The position numbers and the translations under genes were made by a program. A DNA stretch of 64,000 bases from Streptomyces lacrimifluminis (lineage in GTDB: Bacteria > Actinomycetota > Actinomycetes > Streptomycetales > Streptomycetaceae), in contig NZ_BMMU01000031.1 in the NCBI RefSeq assembly GCF_014646095.1, forward strand, positions 21,862 through 85,861. Reading direction: 5' to 3'. The notes under the pieces are model-generated. The model did no database searches and was not told where the DNA came from. It saw only the letters and a list, made by a program, of their open reading frames with translations. Shown one piece after another: positions 8,264-17,063 of this stretch (the stretch's first letter is position 1; the number at the start of each line of letters is the position of its first letter).

Positions 8264-9424
8264 CTAGGGAGCTGCCGGGCTCAGCAAAGGCGCATGGGGA
8301 TAGGCCTCCGACCGGTGCTGGAAGCTGAGGATCTTCGGGTTCTGGACGACGCCGTCGCGGATCTCGATGGCCTTGCTGACCGTCACGTCGGCGTCCCATT
8401 CCTCCGGGCCGCTCATCACCTTGCGCAGGTACGGCAGCAGCGCCTCGCTGATTTCCCAGGTGGCGGAGTTCCACAGGTGGGACGGGCTGTGATCGACCGC
8501 GTAGTAGTGGCAGCCAGGTCCCACCGTGTGCATGGGCTCGCCGAAGGTGGTCGGGCGGGCCCACTCGAAGCCCATGCCCTCGTCGCAGGAGACGTCGACG
8601 AAGAAGGTCCCCGGCCGGAACAGGGCGAGTTCCTCGTCGTTGACGAAGGTGAGCGGCGCGTCGGTGTCCTGCAGGATGCAGTTGACGACGATGTCGAAGC
8701 CGGCCAGGTACTCCGCCAGCGGCACCGGACCGGTCGGGGTGGCTGCCTGCAGGCGGGACGGATCGTCCTCCTGCTCCTCGAAGTGGGCCATCACGACCGA
8801 GGGCATCGGCGAGGCCACCGCAGCCGCGGCACGCTGGGTGAGCACGGTGACGTCGGTGACCCCCATGGCGCCCAGGCCCGTGACCGCTCCGCGTGCCGTG
8901 GCGCCGAAGCTGATGACCACCGCGCGCAGGCGACGGCCGTAGTGGCCGGTCAGCCCGCCGAGCTGGAGGGCGTGCAGGACCGAGCAGTAGCCGGCCAGCT
9001 CGTTGTTCTTGTGGAACACATGGACGCTGAAGGCGCCCGTGGAGGTCCAGTGGTTCATGGCCTCCCAGGCGATCAGGGTCAGCCGGCGGTCGATGGCGAG
9101 CTGGGTCATCTTCTCGTCCTGCACACAGTGCGGCCAGCCCCACAGCACCTGGCCCTCGCGCAGCTCGGCGACGTCGTCGTGCGTCGGCTTGGGCAGCAGC
9201 AGAATGTCGCACTCGGCGAGGAGCTGCTCACGGGAGCGCAGGCCCGCCACGAGAGGGCTCAGCGCGTCGTCGGCGACGCCGAAGCGCTCGCCGTAGCCCT
9301 GTTCGAGGAAAATCTTGTCGCGCAGGTCGGGTGCGATTCGGTCGAGGTGGCGGGGGTGCAGCGGCAGGCGGAACTCGTTCTCCTTGTGCGAGGAGGCGAG
9401 TACTCCGAGAGTCATCAGGCTCAT
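8264..9424 (-). CDS. N5-(carboxyethyl)ornithine synthase-like / alanine dehydrogenase-family enzyme
   Basis: A 386-aa cytoplasmic oxidoreductase of the AlaDH/PNT fold. The N-terminal part starts LGVLASSHKENEFRLPLHP, resembling the substrate domain. A Rossmann segment follows at RAVVISFGATARGAVTGLGAMGVTDVTVLTQR, and HLWNSATWEIS lies near the end. Family members reductively join pyruvate to ornithine or act as saccharopine/alanine dehydrogenase relatives. I favour the carboxyethylornithine-synthase subfamily. The gene stands alone and its 3' end faces DUF397. Confidence 0.75.
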   Translation of the reverse strand: MSLMTLGVLASSHKENEFRLPLHPRHLDRIAPDLRDKIFLEQGYGERFGVADDALSPLVAGLRSREQLLAECDILLLPKPTHDDVAELREGQVLWGWPHCVQDEKMTQLAIDRRLTLIAWEAMNHWTSTGAFSVHVFHKNNELAGYCSVLHALQLGGLTGHYGRRLRAVVISFGATARGAVTGLGAMGVTDVTVLTQRAAAAVASPMPSVVMAHFEEQEDDPSRLQAATPTGPVPLAEYLAGFDIVVNCILQDTDAPLTFVNDEELALFRPGTFFVDVSCDEGMGFEWARPTTFGEPMHTVGPGCHYYAVDHSPSHLWNSATWEISEALLPYLRKVMSGPEEWDADVTVSKAIEIRDGVVQNPKILSFQHRSEAYPHAPLLSPAAP

Positions 9425-9598
9425 GTGGGGCGGCTCATTTCCGACCGGACGCGTTGCGTCCCGGCATTGCCGTTCCCCGAGGGCGACGCCGACATGGATG
9501 ACGGCGTGCGAAGTGCGCTCGGTACCGCCACCGTACTCCGGTCCAGGCCCGCGAAGTGCCCACCGCGCGTCCGAGCCGGAGGGACCGGCCTCAGCGGC

Positions 9599-10198
9599 TC
9601 AGTACCTTCGGCGCCCCAGCGTCACCGCCACGTCCTCCCAGGCCAGGCCGCTCAGCAGTGGCCGGAGGCCGGTGAAGAGGGCGAGGAGGTCCGGGCCCCA
9701 CTGTTCGCGGAACACCGGGCTCACGCGGACCAGGTCCAGCTCGTTCGCGGCCGTCAGCTCGGCGAGGTCCTCGCGCCGGCTCCGGTACACCGTCCGTGTG
9801 CCGCCGGTGAAACGGTCGTGGAACGGCGCGTCCGGGGTGGCCAGGCCCGGGTAGGTGGCCTTGCGGTCCATGGCGGCGTAGACGTGGACGATCTCCTCCG
9901 CCTCCGGGCCGATCACCCCGGCCAGTTCGGCTCGGCGGTCGAGGGAGAGCAGGGCCGTGGGGAAGCCGTCGCTGCCGTAGGCCGCGTGGCAGAGGCCTGC
10001 CAGGCGGAGGGCGGGACGGGCCTCCCAGGCGGCGAGCAGACGGTAGACCCGGCAGAGGTGGGCGAGCAGGGTGCCGCCGGGGTGCGCTATCTGTTCGGCG
10101 CCCAACTGCCTCAGGAATCCAACGGCTTGGGCGGCGGCGGAGGGAGCGAGGGCGGGGGGAGCGGGAGGCGAAGGCAGAGACGGAGGGGAAGCGGACAT
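9599..10198 (-). CDS. DUF6817-type protein
   Basis: A 199-aa cytoplasmic protein of unknown function. HPGGTLLAHLCRVYRLLAAW and LRLAGLCHAAYGSDGF are conserved-looking His-bearing helices reminiscent of, but not matching, HD-domain phosphohydrolases. The first 25 residues are Ser/Pro/Ala-rich and probably disordered. I start at ATG 10198, with AGAGGA about 10 nt upstream. It is divergent from the LysR gene, which may control it. Confidence 0.6.
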   Translation of the reverse strand: MSASPPSLPSPPAPPALAPSAAAQAVGFLRQLGAEQIAHPGGTLLAHLCRVYRLLAAWEARPALRLAGLCHAAYGSDGFPTALLSLDRRAELAGVIGPEAEEIVHVYAAMDRKATYPGLATPDAPFHDRFTGGTRTVYRSRREDLAELTAANELDLVRVSPVFREQWGPDLLALFTGLRPLLSGLAWEDVAVTLGRRRY

Positions 10199-10380
10199 GG
10201 GGTGGCGTCCTCTCGGTGCGCGAAAGGTCGGCACCCGTCCGCTCCCCACCCTGTGGTCCGGACCCCGGCGGGGGCGCGGGACGGGTTGCCGCCTGGGCCC
10301 TGTGCTGATCGTGACGCAGCCGCCCGCGCCCAGTCAATCCTAAGGTTCTGTCACCAACTCCAAGTGTTAGCTTGGGCGTT

Positions 10381-11271
10381 GTGACCCTGGACGACCTCCG
10401 TGTCTTCGTCGCCGTGTGCCGGGCGGGCAGCCTGAGCGCGGTGGCCCGTGACCTCGCGTGTACGCAGTCGGCCGTGAGCCAGCATGTGAAGCGGCTGGAG
10501 CGGGAGACGGGCGTCGCACTGCTGGAGCGGCACGCGCGAGGCGTCGTACCCACCGAGGCCGGGCGGGTGTTGCAGACCGCCGCCTCGGAGGGCATCGCCG
10601 GGCTGGATCTCGCGCTGAGGCGGCTCAGGGATCTTGTCGACGGGGAGAGCGGATCGGTGCGGGTCGCCACCGGCGCGACGACCGTACGGCACTTCATGGC
10701 CGACGCCGTGGTCACCTTCCGGCGTCAACACCCCAAGGTGAGCCTGGAGTTCCGTACGGAGAACTCCAGCCGTGGGTGTTTCGCCGCGCTGGCCGACAGT
10801 GAGCTGGATCTGGCGTGGATCACCATCGGGGGGCCGGTGCGGGGGATCGAGCAGCGGGTGGTGATGGAGTTGCCGTGGGTGCTTGCCGTGGGCACCGGTG
10901 ACGCCCTCGCGCGACAGGCGTATGCCGAGGTCGACGATCTGCGCGACCTGCGGTTGATTCGGTTGCCGCCCAACTCCACTTCCGCCGCGCGCCTGGACGC
11001 GGCGTTCGCGGAGGTGGGGGCGCGGCCGGTGTTCGACACGAGTGTCGCCGACTGGGACACGGCACTGCTCCTCGCCGAACTGGGCCTCGGGTACGCCATA
11101 GTCCCCGCCGTCCCCGACCTCGCGGTGCCGGGCACGGACGGGCCGGTACGGCTGATTCCGGTGCCCGCGCTGCGGCCGTTGGCGGTGGGGTGGGCTGTGC
11201 GGCGGTGGGACGCGCTGAGTCCTCTTGCGCGGGTGTTCGCGGACACCGTCGCTGAGAGTTGCGGTCGTTAG
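10381..11271 (+). CDS. LysR-family transcriptional regulator
   Basis: A 296-aa LTTR. The N-terminal winged helix is TLDDLRVFVAVCRAGSLSAVARDLACTQSAVSQHVKRLE, and an effector-binding domain of the PBP type follows from about residue 90. LysR proteins often regulate the adjacent divergent gene, here the DUF6817 gene, from a shared intergenic region of about 180 bp. The start is GTG; an in-frame TTG lies nine bases upstream and neither has a good RBS, so leaderless translation is possible. Confidence 0.92.
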   Translation: MTLDDLRVFVAVCRAGSLSAVARDLACTQSAVSQHVKRLERETGVALLERHARGVVPTEAGRVLQTAASEGIAGLDLALRRLRDLVDGESGSVRVATGATTVRHFMADAVVTFRRQHPKVSLEFRTENSSRGCFAALADSELDLAWITIGGPVRGIEQRVVMELPWVLAVGTGDALARQAYAEVDDLRDLRLIRLPPNSTSAARLDAAFAEVGARPVFDTSVADWDTALLLAELGLGYAIVPAVPDLAVPGTDGPVRLIPVPALRPLAVGWAVRRWDALSPLARVFADTVAESCGR

Positions 11272-11289
11272 GTTGTTCGTCGGCTGCGG

Positions 11290-11372
11290 GCCGGTGGGGG
11301 CTTGTCGCGCTCCGCGGCGGAGCCGCAGATCGGTACAGCTCCGCGCCCCTGTCGGGCGCGTGTCCGCAGCCC
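11290..11372. repeat. Copy of a dispersed Streptomyces intergenic repeat
   Basis: Between two convergent genes lies GGCTTGTCGCGC followed by a GCTCCG-CGG-CGGAGC hairpin and CTCCGCGCCCCTGTCGGG. The outer parts match the repeat at about 15.9 kb (GGCTGGTCGCGC then CCGCGCCCCTG). From general knowledge this family recurs between Streptomyces genes. It could serve as a bidirectional terminator here. Confidence 0.5.
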
Positions 11373-11417
11373 CTTCGCGAAGTCCCCCCGCAGTCCGCCT
11401 CCCCGAGCCGGAAGGTG

Positions 11418-12542
11418 TCAGCCCTGCGCCGGACTGCGGCGTATGACCTCGCCCTTGCCGTCCGCCACCAGGGACGCCGTGTCGCCGCCCGCCCCCGTCA
11501 CGCTCACCCTGATGTTGAGGGAGCCCGTGAGGCGGTCTGCCGTCAGCTGCCAGGACTCGGGAGAGCGGACCCCGAGAGTCGTCCTCGCCTCGTTCACCAG
11601 GGCCGGGATGCGCTCGTACGGCAGGGAGTTCGGGTCGAAGAGCGGGATCTGGGGGCCCTTGGGCGGGAACACCACCGACAGCGTGCTGTCCTGTAGGGCC
11701 ACCGTGAGCGCCCGGCCCTTGTCGCCGCCCCCGGTCAACGACTCGACGGCCTTCCGCAGCTCGCCCCTGTCGAGGAACGACTTCCCCGAGCCCAGGACGA
11801 CCGTGCCGGACCCCGACGACACCACCGTCGTGGTGGACGAGGAGGACGTCGAGGTCGAGGACGACGAAGTGACCGAGGGCCTGCCCGCGTCGGACTCCGA
11901 GCCGTCGAAGCGGGCCGTCAGGTCGGTGCGGAACGACAGCAGCACGACCGCCACCCCGACCAGCAGGCCGACGACGACGGCCGCTCCGTACGCCCGGCCC
12001 TTCGGCGGCTCCCGCACGAGCGTCGACTCGTGCGCCGAGTCGAGGACGGCGTCGGCCGCCCGGCGCTTCCATTCCGGGGGCGGTTCCTTGACGAGCTTCA
12101 CCTGCCAGGGCCGGTCCGGCGGATACTCGACGACCAGGATGTCGCGCGGCCGGTAGTCGGGCACGTCCACGAGGTTGACGTGGTCGCTCATCACGACGCG
12201 GAACGCGGGTGCGTCGTCCGGGGCGACGGTGAGGTCGAAGTCGATCGGTACGTTGGCCGACAGTTCGGACCCGGTGGCGTGCAGGCTCTCGATCATGGCG
12301 AGTGCCCTGACGGGGAGGACGGCCGCCGTACGGGCCCGTTTCGGCGCGCCGGCAAGGTGGTTGAGCAGGACGTACACCACCGGCAGGACGAGGCTGCCGA
12401 CGATCAGCTGCACGCTCTCGATGACGCAGCCCACCGCGAACGCGGCAAGTGAGGCTCCTGACACGCAACTCGTCAGGAACCCCCGGACGAGGGCCACCGG
12501 ATTGCCGTGCGTGGTCGGCGGCGCGCTCGTGATGATCGGCAT
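11418..12542 (-). CDS. Conserved membrane protein of unknown function
   Basis: A 374-aa protein I cannot name. One to two hydrophobic segments occur at about residues 21-60 (GFLTSCVSGASLAAF... and VQLIVGSLVLPVVYVLL). A cytoplasmic domain of about 110 residues follows, then a third segment AAVVVGLLVGVAVVLLSF near 180-200. A Ser/Thr-rich linker leads to an extracytoplasmic domain of about 130 residues. That domain carries DRLTGSLNIRVSVTG, a beta-rich, lipid-scaffold-like ending. The ATG at 12542 has only a weak RBS. The gene lies downstream of the acyl-CoA ligase, on the same strand, and may share its transcript. Confidence 0.6.
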   Translation of the reverse strand: MPIITSAPPTTHGNPVALVRGFLTSCVSGASLAAFAVGCVIESVQLIVGSLVLPVVYVLLNHLAGAPKRARTAAVLPVRALAMIESLHATGSELSANVPIDFDLTVAPDDAPAFRVVMSDHVNLVDVPDYRPRDILVVEYPPDRPWQVKLVKEPPPEWKRRAADAVLDSAHESTLVREPPKGRAYGAAVVVGLLVGVAVVLLSFRTDLTARFDGSESDAGRPSVTSSSSTSTSSSSTTTVVSSGSGTVVLGSGKSFLDRGELRKAVESLTGGGDKGRALTVALQDSTLSVVFPPKGPQIPLFDPNSLPYERIPALVNEARTTLGVRSPESWQLTADRLTGSLNIRVSVTGAGGDTASLVADGKGEVIRRSPAQG

Positions 12543-12652
12543 GCCGTGATGGTGACCCACCGGGATGACCGGCGGAAGACGCGGGCGCGACCACGATCCC
12601 AACGCCCGCCCAGGGTTGCCCCAGGCCACCGTCCCGACGACCCCACCCGGGC

Positions 12653-14602
12653 CTACGTCTCGTAGAGCCCTTCCACCTCCGCCGCGAAGTCCCGCATGAT
12701 CTCGAACCGTCGCAGCTTCATCGACGGCGTCAGATGACCGGCCTCCTCCGTGAAGTCGACGGGGAGGATGGCGAAGCGGCGGATCGACTCCGGGCGGGAG
12801 ACGAGCTTGTTGGCCTCCTCCACCGCCCGTTGGATGACCGCTCTCAAGTCGGCGTCGTCCAGGAGGAGTTCGACCGGCACCGGGTGCTTGTCCTGCATCT
12901 GGCGCCAATGGGTGAGGCCCGGGGGGTCGAGGGTGATCAGGGCCGAGATGTAGGGGCGGCCGTCGCCCACGATCATCGCCTGCGAGATCAGGGGGTGGGC
13001 CCGCAGCCAGTTCTCCATGGGTGCCGGGGCCACGCTCTTGCCGCCGGCCGTGATCAGGATCTCCTTCTTGCGGCCGGTGATCGTCAGATAGCCCTCTTCG
13101 TCGAGGGAGCCGATGTCACCGGTCGCCAGCCAGCCCTCCGGCGCCGCCGGGACGACACCGCCCGCGCCCGGGTCCCAGTAGCCGCGCAGGATCTGCTCGC
13201 CCGCCAGCAGCACCTCGCCGTCGGCGGCGATCCTCACCCGGGTGCCGGGGAGTGGCCAACCCACCGTGCCCACCCGGGGTTTGAGCGGAGGCGTGACCGT
13301 GGCCGCGCCCGTGGACTCGGTCAGGCCGTACCCCTCGTAGATCTCGATGCCCGCGCCGGCGAAGAACCCGGCCAGGGGACGGCCGAGCGGGGAGCCGCCG
13401 CAGATCATGTAACGGACCCTGCCGCCCATGGCGTTGCGGATACGGCGGTAGACCAGGGGGTCGTAGAAGGCGCGCGCGGTGCGCAGCGCCCGGCTGGGGC
13501 CGCTGCCGACGCCGTGCCGCTGCTCCTCCACGGCCTCGCTGTAGCGGCGGGCCACGCCCACCGCCCGGTCGAAGGACGAGACCCGCTTGGCCGTCTCGGC
13601 CTTCGCTCGGGCCGTGTTGAAGACCTTTTCCAGCATGTAGGGGATGGCGAGCAGACAGGTGGGCTTGAAGGCCGCCAAGTCCCCCAGCAGGTCTTCCGAC
13701 TTGAGGCTCGGCGCGTGGCCGAGCCGCACGCCCGCGCGGATGCACGCGATGGCCACCATCCGGCCGAAGACGTGCGACATCGGCAGGAACAGCAGCACCG
13801 ACGCCTCCTCCTTCGTCCGTTCCCGGAAGACGGGGTAGAGAAGTTCGATGGCGTTGTCGACCTCGGCGAAGAAGTTGCCGTGCGTGAGCGCGCAGCCCTT
13901 CGGTCGGCCGGTGGTGCCCGAGGTGTAGATGAGCGTGGCGAGGGTGTCGGGGCCCAACACCCCACGGCGTACGGCGACTTCCTGGTCCGGCACGTCCTTG
14001 CCGAGTTCCGCGAGCCGCTCGACGTGCCCCTTCTCGAAGACCCACATGTGCTTGAGGTCGGGGATGCGGTCGCGTTCCGGGCCGAGGGCTGCGGCCTGCG
14101 CGAGGGTCTCCGCGGCGAGGGCCACGGCGCCGGAGTCCTGGAGGATCCAGCGGGTCTGGAAGGCGGAGGACGTGGGGTAGATGGGTACGGTCACCAGGCC
14201 CGCCGCCCACGCGGCGAAGTCCATGAGCGTCCACTCGTATGCCGTCCGCGCCATGATGGCCAGCCGGTCGCCCGGCACCAGGCCCTCGGCTATCAGCCCT
14301 TTGGCCACCGCGAGGACCTGCTCGGCGAAGTCGGCCGCCGTGACGTCCTCCCAGATCCCGTCGGGAGTACGGCGGCTGAGGGCCGTCGCCTCGGGGTCCT
14401 CGTTCGCGTTGTCGAAGGGGATGTCCGCGAGGGATCCGTATGTCACGGGCGCGACGAACGCCGGTACGGACACCTCCCGCACGGCCCCGTCCAGTCGCCG
14501 GATCTCGGGCTCGACCAGGAGCGGCTCGCCGTCGTAGCCGACGGCGGTCACGATCCGCTGGGAGGCCGGGGAGGACGGAGAGGACGGGAACGACGACGAC
14601 AC
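12653..14602 (-). CDS. Long-chain fatty-acyl-CoA synthetase (AMP-forming)
   Basis: A 649-aa ANL-superfamily ligase that activates fatty acids with ATP and CoA at the inner membrane face. The P-loop-like motif is LIYTSGTTGRPKGCALTHG (about 222-240). Motif YGLTEST and the TGDIG aspartate follow. The hinge region is GRKKEILITAGGKSVAPAPMEN, which marks the FadD15/FAA-like bacterial long-chain subfamily of this length. It is transcribed divergently from a MaoC-type hydratase across about 400 bp with palindromic sites, which suggests shared fatty-acid-responsive control. Confidence 0.92.
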   Translation of the reverse strand: MSSSFPSSPSSPASQRIVTAVGYDGEPLLVEPEIRRLDGAVREVSVPAFVAPVTYGSLADIPFDNANEDPEATALSRRTPDGIWEDVTAADFAEQVLAVAKGLIAEGLVPGDRLAIMARTAYEWTLMDFAAWAAGLVTVPIYPTSSAFQTRWILQDSGAVALAAETLAQAAALGPERDRIPDLKHMWVFEKGHVERLAELGKDVPDQEVAVRRGVLGPDTLATLIYTSGTTGRPKGCALTHGNFFAEVDNAIELLYPVFRERTKEEASVLLFLPMSHVFGRMVAIACIRAGVRLGHAPSLKSEDLLGDLAAFKPTCLLAIPYMLEKVFNTARAKAETAKRVSSFDRAVGVARRYSEAVEEQRHGVGSGPSRALRTARAFYDPLVYRRIRNAMGGRVRYMICGGSPLGRPLAGFFAGAGIEIYEGYGLTESTGAATVTPPLKPRVGTVGWPLPGTRVRIAADGEVLLAGEQILRGYWDPGAGGVVPAAPEGWLATGDIGSLDEEGYLTITGRKKEILITAGGKSVAPAPMENWLRAHPLISQAMIVGDGRPYISALITLDPPGLTHWRQMQDKHPVPVELLLDDADLRAVIQRAVEEANKLVSRPESIRRFAILPVDFTEEAGHLTPSMKLRRFEIMRDFAAEVEGLYET

Positions 14603-15009
14603 GAGCGGCTCCTGTGGCGTGCAGCGGCCTTCCGGTGGGCGTGCACCTCCGGTGGGTTCACCACAGATGTACGGATTCGGCGCCGCCGCTGTTCAGAAAC
14701 CGGATCGTACGGCTCGCACGTGTGGGGGTCGTGCGGGTTCGGGGGTGGTGGAGCGGCGGGGGTGTGCAAGCTCAGCCGTCACACAGGTTACCGATGGGTC
14801 ACCTTGCCCTGTCCTGAGTATTTTTCACGCCAGTACCGGCCATGGGCGCCTCCCTGCCCCTTCTTCACACATCCCACACCGGACGAGTCGTGTCCGTCAG
14901 GGGCGACTTGCGGCTTACCTCCGGTAACCTTACTTCAGAGTAAGTAAGCCGTCGAGCCGTTCGAACCCACCCGTAGAGACTCGTATCGAGCCGGGAGTCG
15001 CGTCGCCGT
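14603..15009. promoter_or_regulatory. Divergent promoter region with two adjacent palindromes
   Basis: This 407-bp gap between the acyl-CoA ligase and MaoC genes holds TTACC-TCC-GGTAA at 14915-14927. Immediately after it is CTTACT-TCAG-AGTAAG at 14929-14944, followed by another TAAG. Perfect dyads of this size are typical of TetR-family operators, and a TetR gene lies at 15971-16642. They sit 65-95 bp before the maoC start, so they would cover its promoter. I see no coding sequence here. Confidence 0.55.
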
Positions 15010-15885
15010 ATGCCTGCTCACCCCCTCGACCGGACACCTTCCCTCGCTCCCCTGCTCACCCGGGGCGCCCTCCTCTCCCCCTTCAAGAAAGCCGCCCTCA
15101 ACAGGCCCCGCCCGGACGCCGGCCTCCCTAGCGCCCGCCTCGTCCTGCCCGACGTACGCATCGATCTCGCCCGCCTCGCCGCCTACGAGCGGGTCTGCGG
15201 CTTCCCCGTCGGCGACGACAGCCTCCCCCTCACCTATCCGCACGTCCTCGGCTTCCCCCTTGCCATGCTCCTGATGACCGACCGCAGCTTCCCGCTTCCG
15301 CTGCTCGGGCTGGTCCACACCTCGGTGGAGATCGTCCGCCGGCGCGCGCTCCCCGCCACCGGTTCCTACGAACTGTCCGTGTACGTCGACGAGTTGACGC
15401 CCCACCGGCGCGGTACCGAAGCCTCGGTGCGGACGGAGGTGCGGGAGGGCGGGGAACTGGTGTGGGAGTCGCGGAGCACCTATCTGGCCCGGCACCGGCG
15501 TGGGCAGCCCGCCACCGCTGCGCGGCCCGCCGACGGGGAACGCGAGGCGCTGCCCCTGGTCGCCGAGTGGCGGCTCGGTGAGGACGTCGGCCGGCGGTAC
15601 GCCGCCGCCTCCGGCGACCGCAATCCCATCCACCTGCACGCTCTCACCGCCCGCCTCTTCGGCTTCCGGCGCGCGATCGCCCACGGCATGTGGACCGCCG
15701 CCCGCTGCCTCGCCGCCCACGGCACCCCCGAATCGGCCCTGGTCCGGACCGACTTCAGGGCGCCCGTGCTGCTGCCGGGCACGGTGGAGTACGGGGCGGA
15801 CGGCTTCGGGAGCTTCGAACTGCGGGGCGGGGGACGCGTACATCTGCGGGGCGAGGTACGAAGGGCTCCGCCGGTAGCGCGGTGA
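15010..15885 (+). CDS. MaoC-type hot-dog dehydratase
   Basis: A 291-aa double hot-dog protein of the MaoC/enoyl-CoA hydratase 2 family, likely hydrating trans-2-enoyl thioesters in fatty acid or polyketide metabolism. The C-terminal half has the hydratase-2 signature: YAAASGDRNPIHLHALTA (catalytic Asp and His, about 197-204) and GFRRAIAHGMWTAA. The N-terminal half is a degenerate second hot-dog without the motif. The gene is divergent from the acyl-CoA ligase, and its 3' end faces tetR. Confidence 0.85.
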   Translation: MPAHPLDRTPSLAPLLTRGALLSPFKKAALNRPRPDAGLPSARLVLPDVRIDLARLAAYERVCGFPVGDDSLPLTYPHVLGFPLAMLLMTDRSFPLPLLGLVHTSVEIVRRRALPATGSYELSVYVDELTPHRRGTEASVRTEVREGGELVWESRSTYLARHRRGQPATAARPADGEREALPLVAEWRLGEDVGRRYAAASGDRNPIHLHALTARLFGFRRAIAHGMWTAARCLAAHGTPESALVRTDFRAPVLLPGTVEYGADGFGSFELRGGGRVHLRGEVRRAPPVAR

Positions 15886-15918
15886 AGGGCTGCCGGTTGT
15901 CGATTCGCTGCGGCGCCG

Positions 15919-15965
15919 TCGTGGCTGGTCGCGCAGTTCCCCGCGCCCCTGAGAGGGGCCGGCGG
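15919..15965. repeat. Dispersed Streptomyces intergenic repeat
   Basis: GGCTGGTCGCGCAGTTCCCC followed by GCGCCCCTGAGAGGGG lies between two convergent genes. From general acquaintance with Streptomyces genomes this string is a high-copy intergenic repeat. The CCCCTGAGAGGGG end forms a short hairpin that could terminate transcription from both sides. Confidence 0.6.
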
Positions 15966-15970
15966 CCCTC

Positions 15971-16642
15971 TCAGGTTTCCTTGTCGGCGGCGCCCGGGGG
16001 CTCCGCCGGGGGTGACCAGGGGTTTCCCTCCATCAGGTTGTCCAGGCCCGCCCAGGCGAAGTTCATCAGGGTCGTCGCCGCCTGTCTCGCGGTGACGCCC
16101 GGGGTGGCGTTGGCCCAGGCTGCGAGGGACTCGGCGGCGCCGACGAGGGCCACGGCGAGGCCGGCGACCTCCCGCTCCGGCAGCGAGGGGTTCCGGTGGG
16201 CCTCACGGGCGGCGACCACGATCAACTGGGTGACGAACGCGACGAGTTCCTCGCGCATCACGGCGACCTCGGTCGCGAACGGCTCGCCGTGCGTACGGGC
16301 CTGGAGGTGCAGCACCGACCAGCCGTCCGGGTTCTGGGCGGTGTGCGTGAAGAACGCGCGCAGGCCGTCCCAGAGCTGGCGGTCGGCGGGCAGAGCCGGT
16401 TCGACGCCGGCGCGGACCGCTTCGGTGAGCGTCCTGGCCTCGCGCCGGATGCAGGCGGTGAAGAGGTCTTCCTTCGAGTTCAGGTACAGATAGACCAGCG
16501 GCTTGGAGACACCGGCGAGTTCGGCGATCTCGTCCATCGACGCGGCCATGTAGCCGCGCTGGCCGAAGGTCCGTACGGCGGCGTCCAGCATCTGCTGCTC
16601 ACGGACGGCACGCGGCATCCGTTTGTTCTTCACAGCGCCCAT
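15971..16642 (-). CDS. TetR-family regulator
   Basis: A 223-aa TetR repressor. The HTH is RGYMAASMDEIAELAGVSKPLVYLYLNSKEDLFTAC (about residues 29-64), and an all-alpha ligand domain follows. The C-terminus ends with a Pro-rich tail. It lies immediately downstream of, and convergent with, the MaoC gene. The dyads at 14915-14944 are the best operator candidates in the vicinity, with an acyl-CoA as possible ligand; this link is inferred from position only. Confidence 0.9.
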   Translation of the reverse strand: MGAVKNKRMPRAVREQQMLDAAVRTFGQRGYMAASMDEIAELAGVSKPLVYLYLNSKEDLFTACIRREARTLTEAVRAGVEPALPADRQLWDGLRAFFTHTAQNPDGWSVLHLQARTHGEPFATEVAVMREELVAFVTQLIVVAAREAHRNPSLPEREVAGLAVALVGAAESLAAWANATPGVTARQAATTLMNFAWAGLDNLMEGNPWSPPAEPPGAADKET

Positions 16643-16669
16643 GGGGGCAAGGGTAGTTGGGCTTTCGCG

Positions 16670-16978
16670 TCAGGAGGGCTGACCCTGGGCCCGGGCGCGG
16701 GCCGCCTCGTCGACGGCCTCGTCCTCCTGGCTGCGGTTGGCGTCCAGGTTGGCCTTGACGCGGTCCACCTTCTCGACGATCTGGATCGACGCCCGGTCCC
16801 GCTCCTTGCGGAGCGCCACGAAGCTGATCGGGGCGGAGATCACGAGGGAGAGCAGGATGATCCACATGCCGTTGGAGCTGCCCAGGCCACGCGGGGCGAT
16901 ACCGGAGTACACGAGGCCCCATACGGCCAGCAGGCAGGCCACCAGGATGCCGAGGCGCATCAGCGTGTAGCGGAGCAT
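16670..16978 (-). CDS. DUF4229-type small membrane protein
   Basis: A 102-aa protein with two membrane helices (LRYTLMRLGILVACLLAVWGL and GMWIILLSLVISAPISFVAL). A charged, helical cytoplasmic tail ends in Ala/Arg/Gln-rich sequence. It matches the small actinobacterial DUF4229 family, function unknown. It is often found near menaquinone genes, as here, about 0.7 kb from mqnE. Confidence 0.75.
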   Translation of the reverse strand: MLRYTLMRLGILVACLLAVWGLVYSGIAPRGLGSSNGMWIILLSLVISAPISFVALRKERDRASIQIVEKVDRVKANLDANRSQEDEAVDEAARARAQGQPS

Positions 16979-17063
16979 GTCAATCCACTCTTCCGGTTCC
17001 AGACGGGGGCACCGTCCAGTGAAGCACGGCGGGGTCCCGATCTTGCAGGTGGGTGCGGGGGGC

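Noticed and set aside
8294..10384. Very long open frames opposite real genes (for example 8294-10384, 38616-42296 and 57372-59525)
   Set aside because: High GC gives long antisense frames. Their products are Gly/Arg/His-rich without domains, and the opposite strand encodes clear enzymes or transporters.
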